Below, one piece after another: positions 49,889 through 58,664 of a DNA stretch of 64,000 nucleotides (positions are counted from its first letter, which is position 1; each line of letters starts with the position of its first letter). Made by a program: the position numbers and the translations under genes. The notes below the pieces were generated by a model that was not told where the DNA came from, made no database searches, and saw only the letters and a list, made by a program, of their open reading frames with translations. The stretch comes from JBFHRE01 sp041746105 (lineage in GTDB: Bacteria; Actinomycetota; Acidimicrobiia; Spongiisociales; ZC4RG35). The stretch lies in contig JBGTHP010000003.1 of NCBI GenBank assembly GCA_041746105.1, positions 62,001 to 126,000 on the forward strand, given 5' to 3'.

Positions 49889-50272
49889 TCAGGAGGCCGG
49901 CAGCGGATTCTTGATTCGTCCGTACGCGAGGTATCCGAGAACAGCGGCCAACACGATGTTTTGGGCGATCTGCTGTCCCTCGCCGCGACTCGCGTGCCAA
50001 GTGACGGCGCCGATCATCACCGCAATCAGTCCCAACGCCGCCAGCACGGTGAGCCGGGGTTGAATCTTGGTCAGCCCCGGAAGGATGAGGCCCAAACCAC
50101 CGAGAATCTCTGCGGTTCCGCTCACCATGTGCAGCGTGTCGCTCAGGTCATACATCCAGCTCATCGGCCCGGGCAATCCTTCAGGAACTATGAAATGGGT
50201 GATTCCGACCAACACGAAATAGATCCCAAACACCCACTGCAATATCCATAGAGTGCGATTGCGTTTTTCCAC
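49889..50272 (-). CDS. DoxX-like membrane protein
   Basis: 127 residues from a GTG with AAGGAA upstream. Four hydrophobic helices: WILQWVFGIYFVLVGITHFIVP, DTLHMVSGTAEILGGLGLILPG, LTVLAALGLIAVMIGAVTWH and QNIVLAAVLGYLAYG. The THF-x-VP and SGxAEILGGLGL patterns are of DoxX-like proteins. The function is uncertain. It is convergent with the DUF3179 gene with a 5-base gap. Confidence 0.87.
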   Translation of the reverse strand: MEKRNRTLWILQWVFGIYFVLVGITHFIVPEGLPGPMSWMYDLSDTLHMVSGTAEILGGLGLILPGLTKIQPRLTVLAALGLIAVMIGAVTWHASRGEGQQIAQNIVLAAVLGYLAYGRIKNPLPAS

Positions 50273-50319
50273 TTTTCGGTGTTCCTTTCGCCCTTTCTCC
50301 TAACCCGGACCATACGGGA

Positions 50320-51096
50320 TCATTCGTCGTCCTGCTGAAGGCGCGCGGTTGGGGGTCGGACTCTAAAGTGGCCGGGATCAAATCCGCGAGGCAATTCGAG
50401 CCGATGTGCCCGCATCAGCCGATCGTCGGAAAGCAGGTCAGCGGTGGGTCCATCGGCGACGATGCGGCCGCCATTCATCACCACCGAACGTTCACAAAGT
50501 TCGGCTGCGTACGGAAGATCATGGGTGACGAGCAACAGGGTTGTTTCCAATGATTGCAACACATCTGCCAGCTCGCGCCGGCCGGCCGGATCGAGATTGG
50601 AGGAAGGCTCGTCGAGGACCAGGATCTCCGGTCTACATGCCAGAACCGTGGCCAGCGCCACCCGACGGCGTTCTCCACCAGAGAGATGATGGGGCGCTCG
50701 ATCACCGGCTCCTTGCATGCCGACGTCGATCAACGCCTGGCTGACCCGTTCTTCGAGCTGGGCCCCACTAGCTCCGAAATTGGCGGGACCGAACGCGACG
50801 TCTTCGTACACGGTTGGCATGAACAACTGATCGTCTGGATCCTGGAATACCAGGCCAACTCGGCGGCGAACCTCGAGCAGGGTTTCGTCGGCCAATTCCA
50901 ACCCGGCCACCGACACCGACCCGGCGTGACCGGTGAGGATCCCGATCAGGTGCAGCAGGAGGGTGGTCTTTCCCGCCCCGTTGGGGCCGAGCAGAGCCAC
51001 CCTCTCACCCCGACCGATGACAAGATCGACGCCGGTGAGAACCGAAGTTCCATCGGGGTAACTGAACTCGAGGCCCTTCACCTCGAGCGCGGTCAC
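50320..51096 (-). CDS. cbiO: ECF-type nickel/cobalt transporter ATPase
   Basis: 258 residues from a GTG overlapping the cbiQ stop (GTGA). Walker A GPNGAGKTT, Q-loop VGLVFQDPDDQLFMPTVYEDVAFGP (the DPDDQLF motif of ECF-type A subunits), signature HLSGGERRRVALATVL, Walker B ILVLDEPSSNLDPAGRRE and THDLPYAAELCE. A single ATPase, forming the homodimeric motor of a CbiMNQO system. The C-tail is Arg/Pro-rich. Confidence 0.93.
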   Translation of the reverse strand: MTALEVKGLEFSYPDGTSVLTGVDLVIGRGERVALLGPNGAGKTTLLLHLIGILTGHAGSVSVAGLELADETLLEVRRRVGLVFQDPDDQLFMPTVYEDVAFGPANFGASGAQLEERVSQALIDVGMQGAGDRAPHHLSGGERRRVALATVLACRPEILVLDEPSSNLDPAGRRELADVLQSLETTLLLVTHDLPYAAELCERSVVMNGGRIVADGPTADLLSDDRLMRAHRLELPRGFDPGHFRVRPPTARLQQDDE

Positions 51097-51854
51097 GAGA
51101 GAACCGCCGCAATAGTGATGATCCAGGCGGCAATGGGCACCGAGAGGCCGAGAAGCCAAACGCCGCCAGAACTCGACTCTGGTTGAAGTAACGGCATCGT
51201 TCCGTTAAAACCCCTTGCCAGCATGGCCTGATGGACCCGCTCTCCACGCTCGTATGAGCGGATGAACATGGCGCCACCGGCAATGGCGAGGGCCTTGGTC
51301 TGTCCCAACCGGCTTGGCGCATACCCGCGGGCGGCCATGGCAGTTCGCAGACGGCGCATCTCGCCTGCGATCAAATCCAGGTATCTGACCATGAAACCTG
51401 CAATCGCGACCATTACCCTGGGTACCCCCAATTGTCCCAGTCCTCGGAGCAGGTGGGGGATTTCGGTCGTGCTCACCAGCATGACCGATGCCAGAACCCC
51501 GAGCGTGCCCTTGACGATGATGTTCGACGCCGCCCAGAGTCCATCCTGCGAAAGCGACAACCCCGCCACATCGACATCGGGGCCGCCCCCGAGAAACGGG
51601 AGGAACACTGCAAACAGGACGAACGGAATCTCGATTCCGACTCGCTTGACCACGTGGAGTAACGGGAGTTCTGCGGTTACGAGGACCACTGCGAGAAGCA
51701 ATGCGTGGACCGCAAATGCCCAAAGCTGCTCGCGCGGGGTGGCCACGACCGCAACCAAGAAGACCAGTAGTCCTGCCAGTTTGACCCTGGCAGGAAGTTC
51801 GTGCACCGGGCTGTGTCCATGGACGACGAGGGTGTGAACGTGAGGTTGGCTCAT
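51093..51854 (-). CDS. cbiQ: ECF-type nickel/cobalt transporter T component
   Basis: 253 residues, its ATG overlapping the cbiM stop (ATGA). The transmembrane coupling subunit features: VHELPARVKLAGLLVFLVAVV, SMLVSTTEIPHLLRGLGQLGVPRVMVAI, RYLDLIAGEMRRLRTAMAARGY (the A-R-G motif 1), and YERGERVHQAMLARGFNG (A-R-G motif 2). Both motifs link the ATPase to the substrate-binding subunit. It is in an operon with cbiM and cbiO. Confidence 0.92.
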   Translation of the reverse strand: MSQPHVHTLVVHGHSPVHELPARVKLAGLLVFLVAVVATPREQLWAFAVHALLLAVVLVTAELPLLHVVKRVGIEIPFVLFAVFLPFLGGGPDVDVAGLSLSQDGLWAASNIIVKGTLGVLASVMLVSTTEIPHLLRGLGQLGVPRVMVAIAGFMVRYLDLIAGEMRRLRTAMAARGYAPSRLGQTKALAIAGGAMFIRSYERGERVHQAMLARGFNGTMPLLQPESSSGGVWLLGLSVPIAAWIITIAAVLS

Positions 51855-52846
51855 TGCTGCGGTGCCGGGTGAGCGGGTCTTCGCTTGCGCCTGGCGGCCG
51901 AGACCAATATCAAGCCCAAGGCGAACGTCACGACCAACCCGACCATCCCTGAAATTATCGTGCCCATCGTTTCGTCGCTCACTCCGGCGAGGCCGTAGTC
52001 GGATAGCGGACCACCAATCGGATTGGCCTTGGCCGCGTCCAAGATGCCGGTGTCGGCTGCCACTCGCTCCAATCCGTCGGGAGCCGAACTCGCCAAAGGT
52101 GCAACCAGCACGACGAGGGTGGTTGCGGCGAGGATCCCGGCGGCGACGAAGCCCGAAATCGCCCGGCGGCTTGGACCGTGTTGCATTTCTCGTCGGAGGT
52201 CGTAGCTGGCGGTGGCGGTCACCAAGTCGGGGCGGACCGCCAGAACTGCCCCAACCACCGTGGCGGTGATGAGACCCTCTCCGATTCCGATCAGGCCGTG
52301 TACGCCGATCATGGCCGTGAATACAACTCCGAGATCAACGCCTCCTTGGCCTCCCAGTCCGTACTCAAAGACGAACCCGAGCGAGGACATGACGACCGAG
52401 GCCCATGCCGCAATCATGGTTGCGACCATGACCGAGGCGTTGTGTTTTGGCAAAAAGCGCATCAGTGATCTGAACACGAACCAACCGCTGAGCGCCGTGA
52501 TCAGCGCCATGTTGAAGACGTTGAGGCCAATCGCAGACAGCCCGCCGTCGGCGAATAAGAGTGCTTGCACAAACACAACTACAGACAAGACCGTGATTCC
52601 GAGAGCACGGCCCAAGAGCAGTGCGGCCAGCGCTCCACCGAGAAGGTGACCCGATGTCCCGGCCGCGACTGGAAAGTTGAGCATCTGCAGGGCAAAGATG
52701 AATGCAGCTGTCAGCCCCGCCAGGGGGATCTGACGGTCCTTCATGGTACGTGCCCCGGTTTTGAGGGCGGCACCCACACCACCGGCCGCGACAACGACGG
52801 CACCGGCGGATGTGGCGCCGTTGATGAATCCGTCGGGGATGTGCAC
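51851..52846 (-). CDS. cbiM: Nickel/cobalt ECF substrate-binding subunit CbiM with fused CbiN/NikN-like tail
   Basis: 331 residues. The GTG after AGGAGGGCTA gives the mature N-terminus (M)HIPDGFINGATS. His2 is a metal ligand in CbiM/NikM, so this start is favoured over the longer frame. Features: LAGLTAAFIFALQMLNFPVAAGTSGHLLGGALAALLLG and IGVHGLIGIGEGLITATVVG. From ~240 the CbiN/NikN-like tail has SAPDGLERVAADTGI (the PDGLE motif), a loop, and a final helix. The fused NikMN arrangement is more typical of nickel than of cobalt. Confidence 0.92.
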   Translation of the reverse strand: MHIPDGFINGATSAGAVVVAAGGVGAALKTGARTMKDRQIPLAGLTAAFIFALQMLNFPVAAGTSGHLLGGALAALLLGRALGITVLSVVVFVQALLFADGGLSAIGLNVFNMALITALSGWFVFRSLMRFLPKHNASVMVATMIAAWASVVMSSLGFVFEYGLGGQGGVDLGVVFTAMIGVHGLIGIGEGLITATVVGAVLAVRPDLVTATASYDLRREMQHGPSRRAISGFVAAGILAATTLVVLVAPLASSAPDGLERVAADTGILDAAKANPIGGPLSDYGLAGVSDETMGTIISGMVGLVVTFALGLILVSAARRKRRPAHPAPQQ

Positions 52847-52858
52847 TAGCCCTCCTAG

Positions 52859-52875
52859 TTGCAAGCTGTTCGCAA
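52859..52875. promoter_or_regulatory. Nur-like nickel-repressor box
   Basis: TTGCAA-GCTGT-TCGCAA lies 13 bases upstream of the cbiM start. It matches the published pattern of the Streptomyces Nur (Fur-family nickel repressor) box, TTGCAA-N5-TTGCAA, with one mismatch. The same site is enclosed in a longer repeat GTTGC-N9-GCAAC. No nur gene lies in the window. Confidence 0.72.
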
Positions 52876-53017
52876 CTGTAATCTGGTGTCCGCTTATCGG
52901 AAATGGAGACATCGCGGATCTCCTACAGGTGTGTTCGGCGCAAGAGAAGATTTGGATGGCGTTTTGGTGCAGTTCCCCCGGCCGACACCCGCCTCGGTAT
53001 CGTTGGGGTGGGTGACA

Positions 53018-53572
53018 ATGAGCAATTCTGTTCCACGCCGCCTTGCCGACGGGCTGACACTGGCTCGGTTTCCGATCGCGATGACAGTGTTCGTGATGTT
53101 CGAGCGGCAGAACCTCGCATGGGCAGGATTGTTCCTCGTCCTGGGATGGTTCACCGATTTCTGGGACGGGCGGTTGGCCAGATTCGCACCCGGCAGCACA
53201 CGACTCGGGCCCTTCGACGTGGTGGCAGATGTCGTCCTGGCTTCAGGTGTTGGTCTTGGCCTGGTTGAGTCGTTGGGGTCCTCTCTGGCCGTGACCATTG
53301 TTGCGAGCGGGGTGTTGGCGGCAGCGCTCCACGGGAACCACTCGCCCGCGATGCTCTTCATCTCGGGTGCTTATGGGGCTGGGATCTGGGTGATCCTTGC
53401 AGGCGGCGTGTGGTCTGGGTCGATCGTGATTGGCGGGCTGATCGCGATATTCGTCCTGGACTTCGATCGCCTGGTCCGCGAGCTCATCCCGGCATTTTTC
53501 TTCGGGTTGGGTCTAGGGCGCGGACGTGGTCATGACCAACGGCCCCATCGGGTCGCCGGAGGCAACAAATAG
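53018..53572 (+). CDS. CDP-alcohol phosphatidyltransferase-family protein
   Basis: 184 residues from the ATG of MSNSVPRRLADG. The catalytic signature D-x2-D-G-x2-A-R-x8-G-x3-D-x3-D is complete: FTDFWDGRLARFAPGSTRLGPFDVVADV. About five hydrophobic helices follow. It transfers a phospho-alcohol group from a CDP-alcohol to an acceptor at the membrane; the acceptor cannot be told. A short His/Arg-rich tail ends the protein. It is divergent from cbiM. Confidence 0.87.
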   Translation: MSNSVPRRLADGLTLARFPIAMTVFVMFERQNLAWAGLFLVLGWFTDFWDGRLARFAPGSTRLGPFDVVADVVLASGVGLGLVESLGSSLAVTIVASGVLAAALHGNHSPAMLFISGAYGAGIWVILAGGVWSGSIVIGGLIAIFVLDFDRLVRELIPAFFFGLGLGRGRGHDQRPHRVAGGNK

Positions 53573-53584
53573 GCGTTTTAGCGC

Positions 53585-53613
53585 GTTCAGCGGAGCCCTG
53601 GGCCCCGCTGAAC
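53585..53613 (+). terminator. Hairpin terminator
   Basis: GTTCAGCGG and CCGCTGAAC form a perfect 9-base stem around an 11-base loop, 12 bases after the stop. A short A/T stretch follows (CATAAAA). Confidence 0.65.
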
Positions 53614-53731
53614 TCATAAAAGCGGTATCAGGGGGGTTCCAATGTGATCTGGTTTGGGGCCTACCCGGAAACACCCGGGAAAGTGCGGCCGGATGACGGC
53701 CGGACCATCGAGCATCCAGAAGGGGGATCTC

Positions 53732-55756
53732 ATGGCTACACAGAAGAAGCCGCCTGCGGCAAAGTCCATCAAGAGGCGAGCGAGCCGGAAAAAGGATCAG
53801 GCTCATGTAATCGACCTCAACCCTGACGAGCGGGCGATCACCCTTCGGCAGGCTGCATACCTCGCCGACATCACCCGAGTCGAGGGCGAATTGCTCGTGG
53901 GAAAAAGGCTGGGCGACCTAGGAGAACTCCTTGAGTGGCGCATCGACCGTTTCTCGTTGTTTTATCGCAAGGTCTGCGGCCGAGTGGTCAAGACCGACGC
54001 TGCCACCGGGATCGTGCACGGGGTTCCCGGTGCCACCGTCCACGTGATGGACACCGACTGTTCTTTCCTTGGTTACTTCCCGGTGGAACACCCGAACTGG
54101 TGGTGGCTGTGGTTGATCAATTGCAAGGAAGAAGAAATCGCGACCACCGTTACCGACGAGTGCGGGAACTTCTGCGTGTGGATCCCGCGCTGGGACATCG
54201 ATCGGCTGTTGCGCTGGCGTAAGGAGAGAATCTGTCTGCCCGAGGTCTATCGACCGAATCTGGGAGATCTGGTCGCGGTGCTGGACCGGCCGCCATTTCC
54301 TCAGCCGCCAGAACCGCCCTTTGATCGCGAACACCTTGTGCGCGCGGCCGAGGTCATGGGCAGTGGCATCGCAGGGCGGGTCGAGTTATTGGCCGGTGAC
54401 CGAGCCTTTGGCTCCGTCGACGCGATTGCGCCGCTGCTGGAACTGCCGGCGTTTGGTGCCGGAGAGTTCCCGCCGCCTTTGACCCCGGAGGCAGTGGAGC
54501 GTCTAGACGTTCTCCGGTACGAGAAGATTCCTCAGCCGTACGATTCGTTGGCGCTTGGCCCGTTCTTCCGCTGTCACGACATCTTTGTGCCGGAGTGGAC
54601 GACGATCTTCGACATCCCGGACATCAACTTCAAGGTGACCCAGGATGTCGACGAGGACGACGACGAAGAGACCATCTACGACGAAGGTATCTTCGACGTC
54701 CGCTGGAACGCCGGTGACATTCCGAACGTGGTTCTGGAGGCATGGCCGGGGGCGAGGGTCTCTCACATATGCGACGGACCCGACATCCCTTGTGAAACGG
54801 TGCCAAGTATTGAAACCGTGGGCTTGATGCCGCTCCAGCCGTCACACCACGATGCGGACGGGTATTCGACCAGGGTCAATCGGCCGCGACCCAGCGGGTT
54901 GAGCACCGGGCCACAGGCTCCAGGAGAGAGCGCACAGGCGCCGTACGCGGGAACGCTTCAGCTTCACGGCTGCCATCACATCGCCGGAAAGTCGTTCTAC
55001 CGATTGGTCTACCGCCATCGGCCAACGCTCACGGGAACGCTGACGTCAGAGGTGCCGTTCACCGCGCTCTCGTGGTGGGCGCCCCGGATCGGGACCGGTC
55101 CGGTTCATGTCGTGCCGGACGCCGATGGCTGGTATCCGATCCTCAATGCGCCGGACATGGTGTTTCCGCATTGGCTCTTGAACTGGCCGACCACGAGCTT
55201 TCCGCACGGTCAGTATGAAGTGCGGCTGCAAGTGGCGAACGCAGCCAAAGCTGCGATCGTGTCGAGTGCGCCCATCGCATTCGTGGTCGACAACCGGAGT
55301 CCCAACGCCGGTTTCACCCAGTTGAGGTGGCGGGTGGGCGGTTCCCCTACGTGGGAGACGCTTCCGGCCGTGTGCCCCGTCATCGACAGACCCACCGGCA
55401 GCAAGATCGAGATCGAAGCGAGTTGGTATGCGAACGCCGTCCACTTCCGCAACGCCTTGTTGACGGCCGGCGGTTGTGGCAGCTCGTCGCCGGTGAGGCT
55501 GGATGGCCCGCCACCGGCGTCGCCGTCCGATTTCGATCATTGGCACACCGGGGACACCGACAATTCGATCGTCAGGGTTGGGATTTTCGAGATTCCGGCC
55601 GGTGCTCTGGCCGGGTGTTACTCGTTGGCCATCGACGCTCATACCAGAGCCTTCAACCCGGCCGGCGACGGCGGAGGACCGGGGACCAATTGGCTCGAGA
55701 ACTATGCATATTCACACCTCCACCCGAGTGTTTCGGTGTCGGTGGTCGACGTCTGA
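53732..55756 (+). CDS. Large conserved protein of unknown function with Ig/carboxypeptidase-regulatory-like fold
   Basis: 674 residues from the ATG after AAGGGGG. A basic N-tail (KSIKRRASRKKDQAH) is followed by a Gly/Trp-rich ~180-residue domain (FLGYFPVEHPNWWWLWLINCKEEEI, ATTVTDECGNFCVWIPRWDIDRLL). It resembles a carboxypeptidase regulatory-like beta fold (GIVHGVPGATVHVMDTD). An acidic cluster (DVDEDDDEETIYDEG, ~310) follows. The C-half has sandwich-like beta segments (FTQLRWRVGGSPTW, DTDNSIVRVGIFEIPAGAL). No signal peptide and no transmembrane helix are seen. Function unknown. Confidence 0.75.
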   Translation: MATQKKPPAAKSIKRRASRKKDQAHVIDLNPDERAITLRQAAYLADITRVEGELLVGKRLGDLGELLEWRIDRFSLFYRKVCGRVVKTDAATGIVHGVPGATVHVMDTDCSFLGYFPVEHPNWWWLWLINCKEEEIATTVTDECGNFCVWIPRWDIDRLLRWRKERICLPEVYRPNLGDLVAVLDRPPFPQPPEPPFDREHLVRAAEVMGSGIAGRVELLAGDRAFGSVDAIAPLLELPAFGAGEFPPPLTPEAVERLDVLRYEKIPQPYDSLALGPFFRCHDIFVPEWTTIFDIPDINFKVTQDVDEDDDEETIYDEGIFDVRWNAGDIPNVVLEAWPGARVSHICDGPDIPCETVPSIETVGLMPLQPSHHDADGYSTRVNRPRPSGLSTGPQAPGESAQAPYAGTLQLHGCHHIAGKSFYRLVYRHRPTLTGTLTSEVPFTALSWWAPRIGTGPVHVVPDADGWYPILNAPDMVFPHWLLNWPTTSFPHGQYEVRLQVANAAKAAIVSSAPIAFVVDNRSPNAGFTQLRWRVGGSPTWETLPAVCPVIDRPTGSKIEIEASWYANAVHFRNALLTAGGCGSSSPVRLDGPPPASPSDFDHWHTGDTDNSIVRVGIFEIPAGALAGCYSLAIDAHTRAFNPAGDGGGPGTNWLENYAYSHLHPSVSVSVVDV

Positions 55757-55772
55757 GTCGAATCAGGCCACG

Positions 55773-55801
55773 AAGGGGCGGGCTCTGTTCCGCCCCTTTT
55801 T
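55773..55801 (+). terminator. Rho-independent terminator
   Basis: A perfect 9-base stem (AAGGGGCGG and its complement) around an 8-base loop ends in a run of Ts, 16 bases after the stop codon of the 674-residue protein gene. It lies 23 bases before the convergent IclR gene. Confidence 0.88.
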
Positions 55802-55824
55802 GGTGTCTGGAGAGTCAATCGATG

Positions 55825-56562
55825 TCACCCCCGCCGGCGATGGCTGAAGCGATCGGCGGCGGCGGTCACATGTTGGGTGATCTCTTCCTTCCGCTGCGCT
55901 GGAAAACGGTACGACGGGCCGTGAACCGATATGGCGCCGATCACGGTGTCATCGGAAAAAACGGGAGCAGCCATCGAAGTGAGCCCTTCTGCGAACTCTT
56001 CGAACGCCCAGTGGTATCCGACCGATCGAGTCCGTTCCAGTCGCTCTCTGATCAAATCCGGCTCGACGACCGAGTTGGTTGTGTAGCGAGCCAGATCCAT
56101 CTCGAGATAGGCGTTGATCTTCTCGTCGGGCCAATGCGCCATGATCGCAACACCGGCAGAAGCGATATGCATGGGCGCAAGATTGCCGGTGTAGTCCTTG
56201 ACCTGGACCGCATTGGCTGCTTCCTCCTGGACGGCATGCTGGACATGGTTACCGACCTGAATCGCGAAGCCTGCGGCCTCGGCAACGTGGGCCGAGAGTT
56301 CGATCAGGTGGGGGCGAACCGTAACGATCAGCGCAGCAGTCGAATCGTCAGAACGGGCAAGCTCGTCGACACCGCGACCGATCGTGTATGACCCCCACTG
56401 GTCCTTGCGGACGGCATCGAGGCGTTCGAGGGTTGCCAGAAGCCTGACAACGGTGGACTTGGCCAGGCCCGTGCTGTCTGCGACGTTGCTCAGGGTCGCC
56501 GGACCAAGCGCGACATGGCGCAGGACCTCAAAGGCCCTTTCGATCGAGCGTACCGTTTCCAT
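55825..56562 (-). CDS. IclR-family transcriptional regulator
   Basis: 245 residues from the ATG of METVRSIERAF; the longer upstream frame overlaps the ABC ATPase spacer. N-terminal winged helix (SIERAFEVLRHVALGPATLSNVADSTGLAKSTVVRLLATLE) followed by the IclR effector-binding domain (LAPMHIASAGVAIMAHWPDEKI, GYHWAFEEFAEGLTSMAAPVF, AISVHGPSYRF). It lies 53 bases downstream of the ABC ATPase gene on the same strand, so it may be the last gene of the importer operon and control it. The ligand is unknown. Confidence 0.9.
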   Translation of the reverse strand: METVRSIERAFEVLRHVALGPATLSNVADSTGLAKSTVVRLLATLERLDAVRKDQWGSYTIGRGVDELARSDDSTAALIVTVRPHLIELSAHVAEAAGFAIQVGNHVQHAVQEEAANAVQVKDYTGNLAPMHIASAGVAIMAHWPDEKINAYLEMDLARYTTNSVVEPDLIRERLERTRSVGYHWAFEEFAEGLTSMAAPVFSDDTVIGAISVHGPSYRFPAQRKEEITQHVTAAADRFSHRRRG

Positions 56563-56615
56563 GGTCTGCAGCGCCTCGGTCTGACTATGCGAGAGAGTGG
56601 TCCTCTCGACCCGGC

Positions 56616-58664
56616 TCAAGTTTCGGCTTGAGCTGCCGTTCCTTCGTCCATCGCCTGAAGACGACGCAACTCGTCCAGCGGGATGTGACAGGACATACGA
56701 TGGTTGTCCTCTACATAAACGATTGGCGGCTCGGTCACGTCGCACACGCCTTCGATGAAACGGTGACAGCGGGTGTGGAATACACAACCGGACGGCGGGT
56801 TGGCGGGACTTGGAATCTCGCCATGGAGTCTGATACGAACCGCGGTGGATCCGTCGACCGAGGGCACGGCCGACAGCAGCGCTTCGGTATAGGGGTGGTG
56901 AGGGCCGTTGAATATCTGGTCGGTCGTCCCGACTTCCATAAAACGCCCGAGGTACATCACGGCGATGCGATCCGCCAGGTAGCGGACAACCCCGAGATCG
57001 TGGCTGATGAACAGGTAGCTGGTCTTCTCCTGGGTTTGGAGATCCGCGAGGAGGTTGAGAATCGCCGCCTGGACCGACACGTCGAGTGCACTGGTTGGCT
57101 CATCACAAACAACTACCCGCGGGTCACCGGCAAAAGCGCGAGCGATCGCAACCCGCTGTTTGAGCCCGCCGGATAGCTGGCGTGGACGCATGTCGAGATG
57201 GCGGGGGGTCAGTCGAAGGGCAGCAGCGAGCGTCTCCACCTTCTCGTCGGCGGCCTTCCCCGAAAGGCCGGTGAGCTTGGTCACTGTCCGCTTCAGGATT
57301 CTCCGCACGGTCCACATCTTGTTGAGAGCCGAATCCGGATTCTGAAAAACGATCTGCATGGCGCCCATCTCCGCAGCAGACCGTGCCGAAGAGAGTCCGG
57401 CGAGGGCTTCGTCGTCGAGGCTTATGGTGCTGCCCTCGTCCGGCGCGTGAATACCCAGGATGGCCTTGGCGAGGGTGCTCTTGCCTGACCCGGACTCGCC
57501 CACCAGACCCAGCGTCTCGCCGTTCTCCAGCCGCATGTCGATGCCAACAAGGGCGGGAACCTCGTGACGTTGCTGCTTGAAAGTTTTTGAGACTTGATGG
57601 AGTTTGATGACGATGCGTCCATCCAGTGTCCTGTCGGAGTCGTCGGCGGGCGGCTCCGGAATTTCGTCGAGGCGATCGACGTGGTGACAGCGAGTGAAGT
57701 GCCCGTCTCTGACATCGACCACCGGCGGCTCTTCGGTCCGGCACAGGTCGTCGGCGATGACACAGCGGTCCACGAACACGCAGGTCGGGAGGGGTGTCCC
57801 GATCTGGGGTAGCGTTCCCGGAATGCTGAACAGCGCCCGCTCGGTCTTCCGCACCCCATGGCGTGGCAGGGAACGGAGAAGCCCGACGGTGTAGGGATGT
57901 TGCGGGTCTTCGAAGACCTGCACCGCGTTGCCTTCTTCGACGATCTTGCCCGCGTACATCACACCGACTCGGTCGCACATGGTCCGGATGACGCCGAGGT
58001 TGTGGGCGATCAGGAGAACGGCCGAGCGATGATCATTGCGAAGCGCCCTGATCAGGTCCAGAACTTCGGCTTCCACCGTCGCGTCGAGACCGGTCGTTGG
58101 TTCATCGAGGATGAGCAACTCCGGATCTGAGGCCAAGGCCATCGCGATGACAACTCTCTGTTGCATTCCGCCGGACAACTGATGGGGGTAACGGTCCATG
58201 ACCCGGTCGGGGTCGGCGATCCGCACCTCGTCGAGTGCCTTGCGGGCGAGTTGGCGGGCCTTTTCTTTGTCGTGGCCGAGCACGGTGAAGCACTCCACCA
58301 CCTGGCGGCCGATCTTGAGCGTCGGGTTCAGTGCCCCGCTTGGGTCCTGGTAGACCATGGAGGCGTGTTTCGTTCGAAGGGTGCGTATGTCGGAGGTGGA
58401 CATCTTGGTGACGTCCTCTCCACCGACGTTTATCTGGCCGCCGGTGATGACGCCGTTGGATGGGAGATAACGGACGGCGGCATAGGCGGTGGTGCTCTTC
58501 CCGCATCCGGACTCGCCCACCAATCCATACGCCTCTCCCGGAGCGACCGAGAAGTCGACACCCCGAAGCACTGCACGGGGGATTCCGCGTACGTTGTATG
58601 CCAGATGGAGGTCCTTGACCTCGAGCGCCGGCTGGATCGGTTCGAAGCTGGGTTGTGCTGTCAT
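56616..58664 (-). CDS. Fused oligopeptide/nickel-type ABC transporter ATPase (DppD-DppF-like)
   Basis: 682 residues, starting at the ATG overlapping the permease stop (ATGA). Two complete ABC domains in one chain: the first with Walker A GESGCGKST, signature LSGGMQQR, Walker B LLILDEPTTGLD; the second with GESGSGKST, signature LSGGLKQR and VVVCDEPTSALD. Each domain ends in an oligopeptide/dipeptide C-terminal region with cysteines (CVFVDRC...CRTEEPP and GCVFHTRCHRFIEGVC), which may bind an Fe-S cluster. Usually these are two genes. Confidence 0.93.
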   Translation of the reverse strand: MTAQPSFEPIQPALEVKDLHLAYNVRGIPRAVLRGVDFSVAPGEAYGLVGESGCGKSTTAYAAVRYLPSNGVITGGQINVGGEDVTKMSTSDIRTLRTKHASMVYQDPSGALNPTLKIGRQVVECFTVLGHDKEKARQLARKALDEVRIADPDRVMDRYPHQLSGGMQQRVVIAMALASDPELLILDEPTTGLDATVEAEVLDLIRALRNDHRSAVLLIAHNLGVIRTMCDRVGVMYAGKIVEEGNAVQVFEDPQHPYTVGLLRSLPRHGVRKTERALFSIPGTLPQIGTPLPTCVFVDRCVIADDLCRTEEPPVVDVRDGHFTRCHHVDRLDEIPEPPADDSDRTLDGRIVIKLHQVSKTFKQQRHEVPALVGIDMRLENGETLGLVGESGSGKSTLAKAILGIHAPDEGSTISLDDEALAGLSSARSAAEMGAMQIVFQNPDSALNKMWTVRRILKRTVTKLTGLSGKAADEKVETLAAALRLTPRHLDMRPRQLSGGLKQRVAIARAFAGDPRVVVCDEPTSALDVSVQAAILNLLADLQTQEKTSYLFISHDLGVVRYLADRIAVMYLGRFMEVGTTDQIFNGPHHPYTEALLSAVPSVDGSTAVRIRLHGEIPSPANPPSGCVFHTRCHRFIEGVCDVTEPPIVYVEDNHRMSCHIPLDELRRLQAMDEGTAAQAET

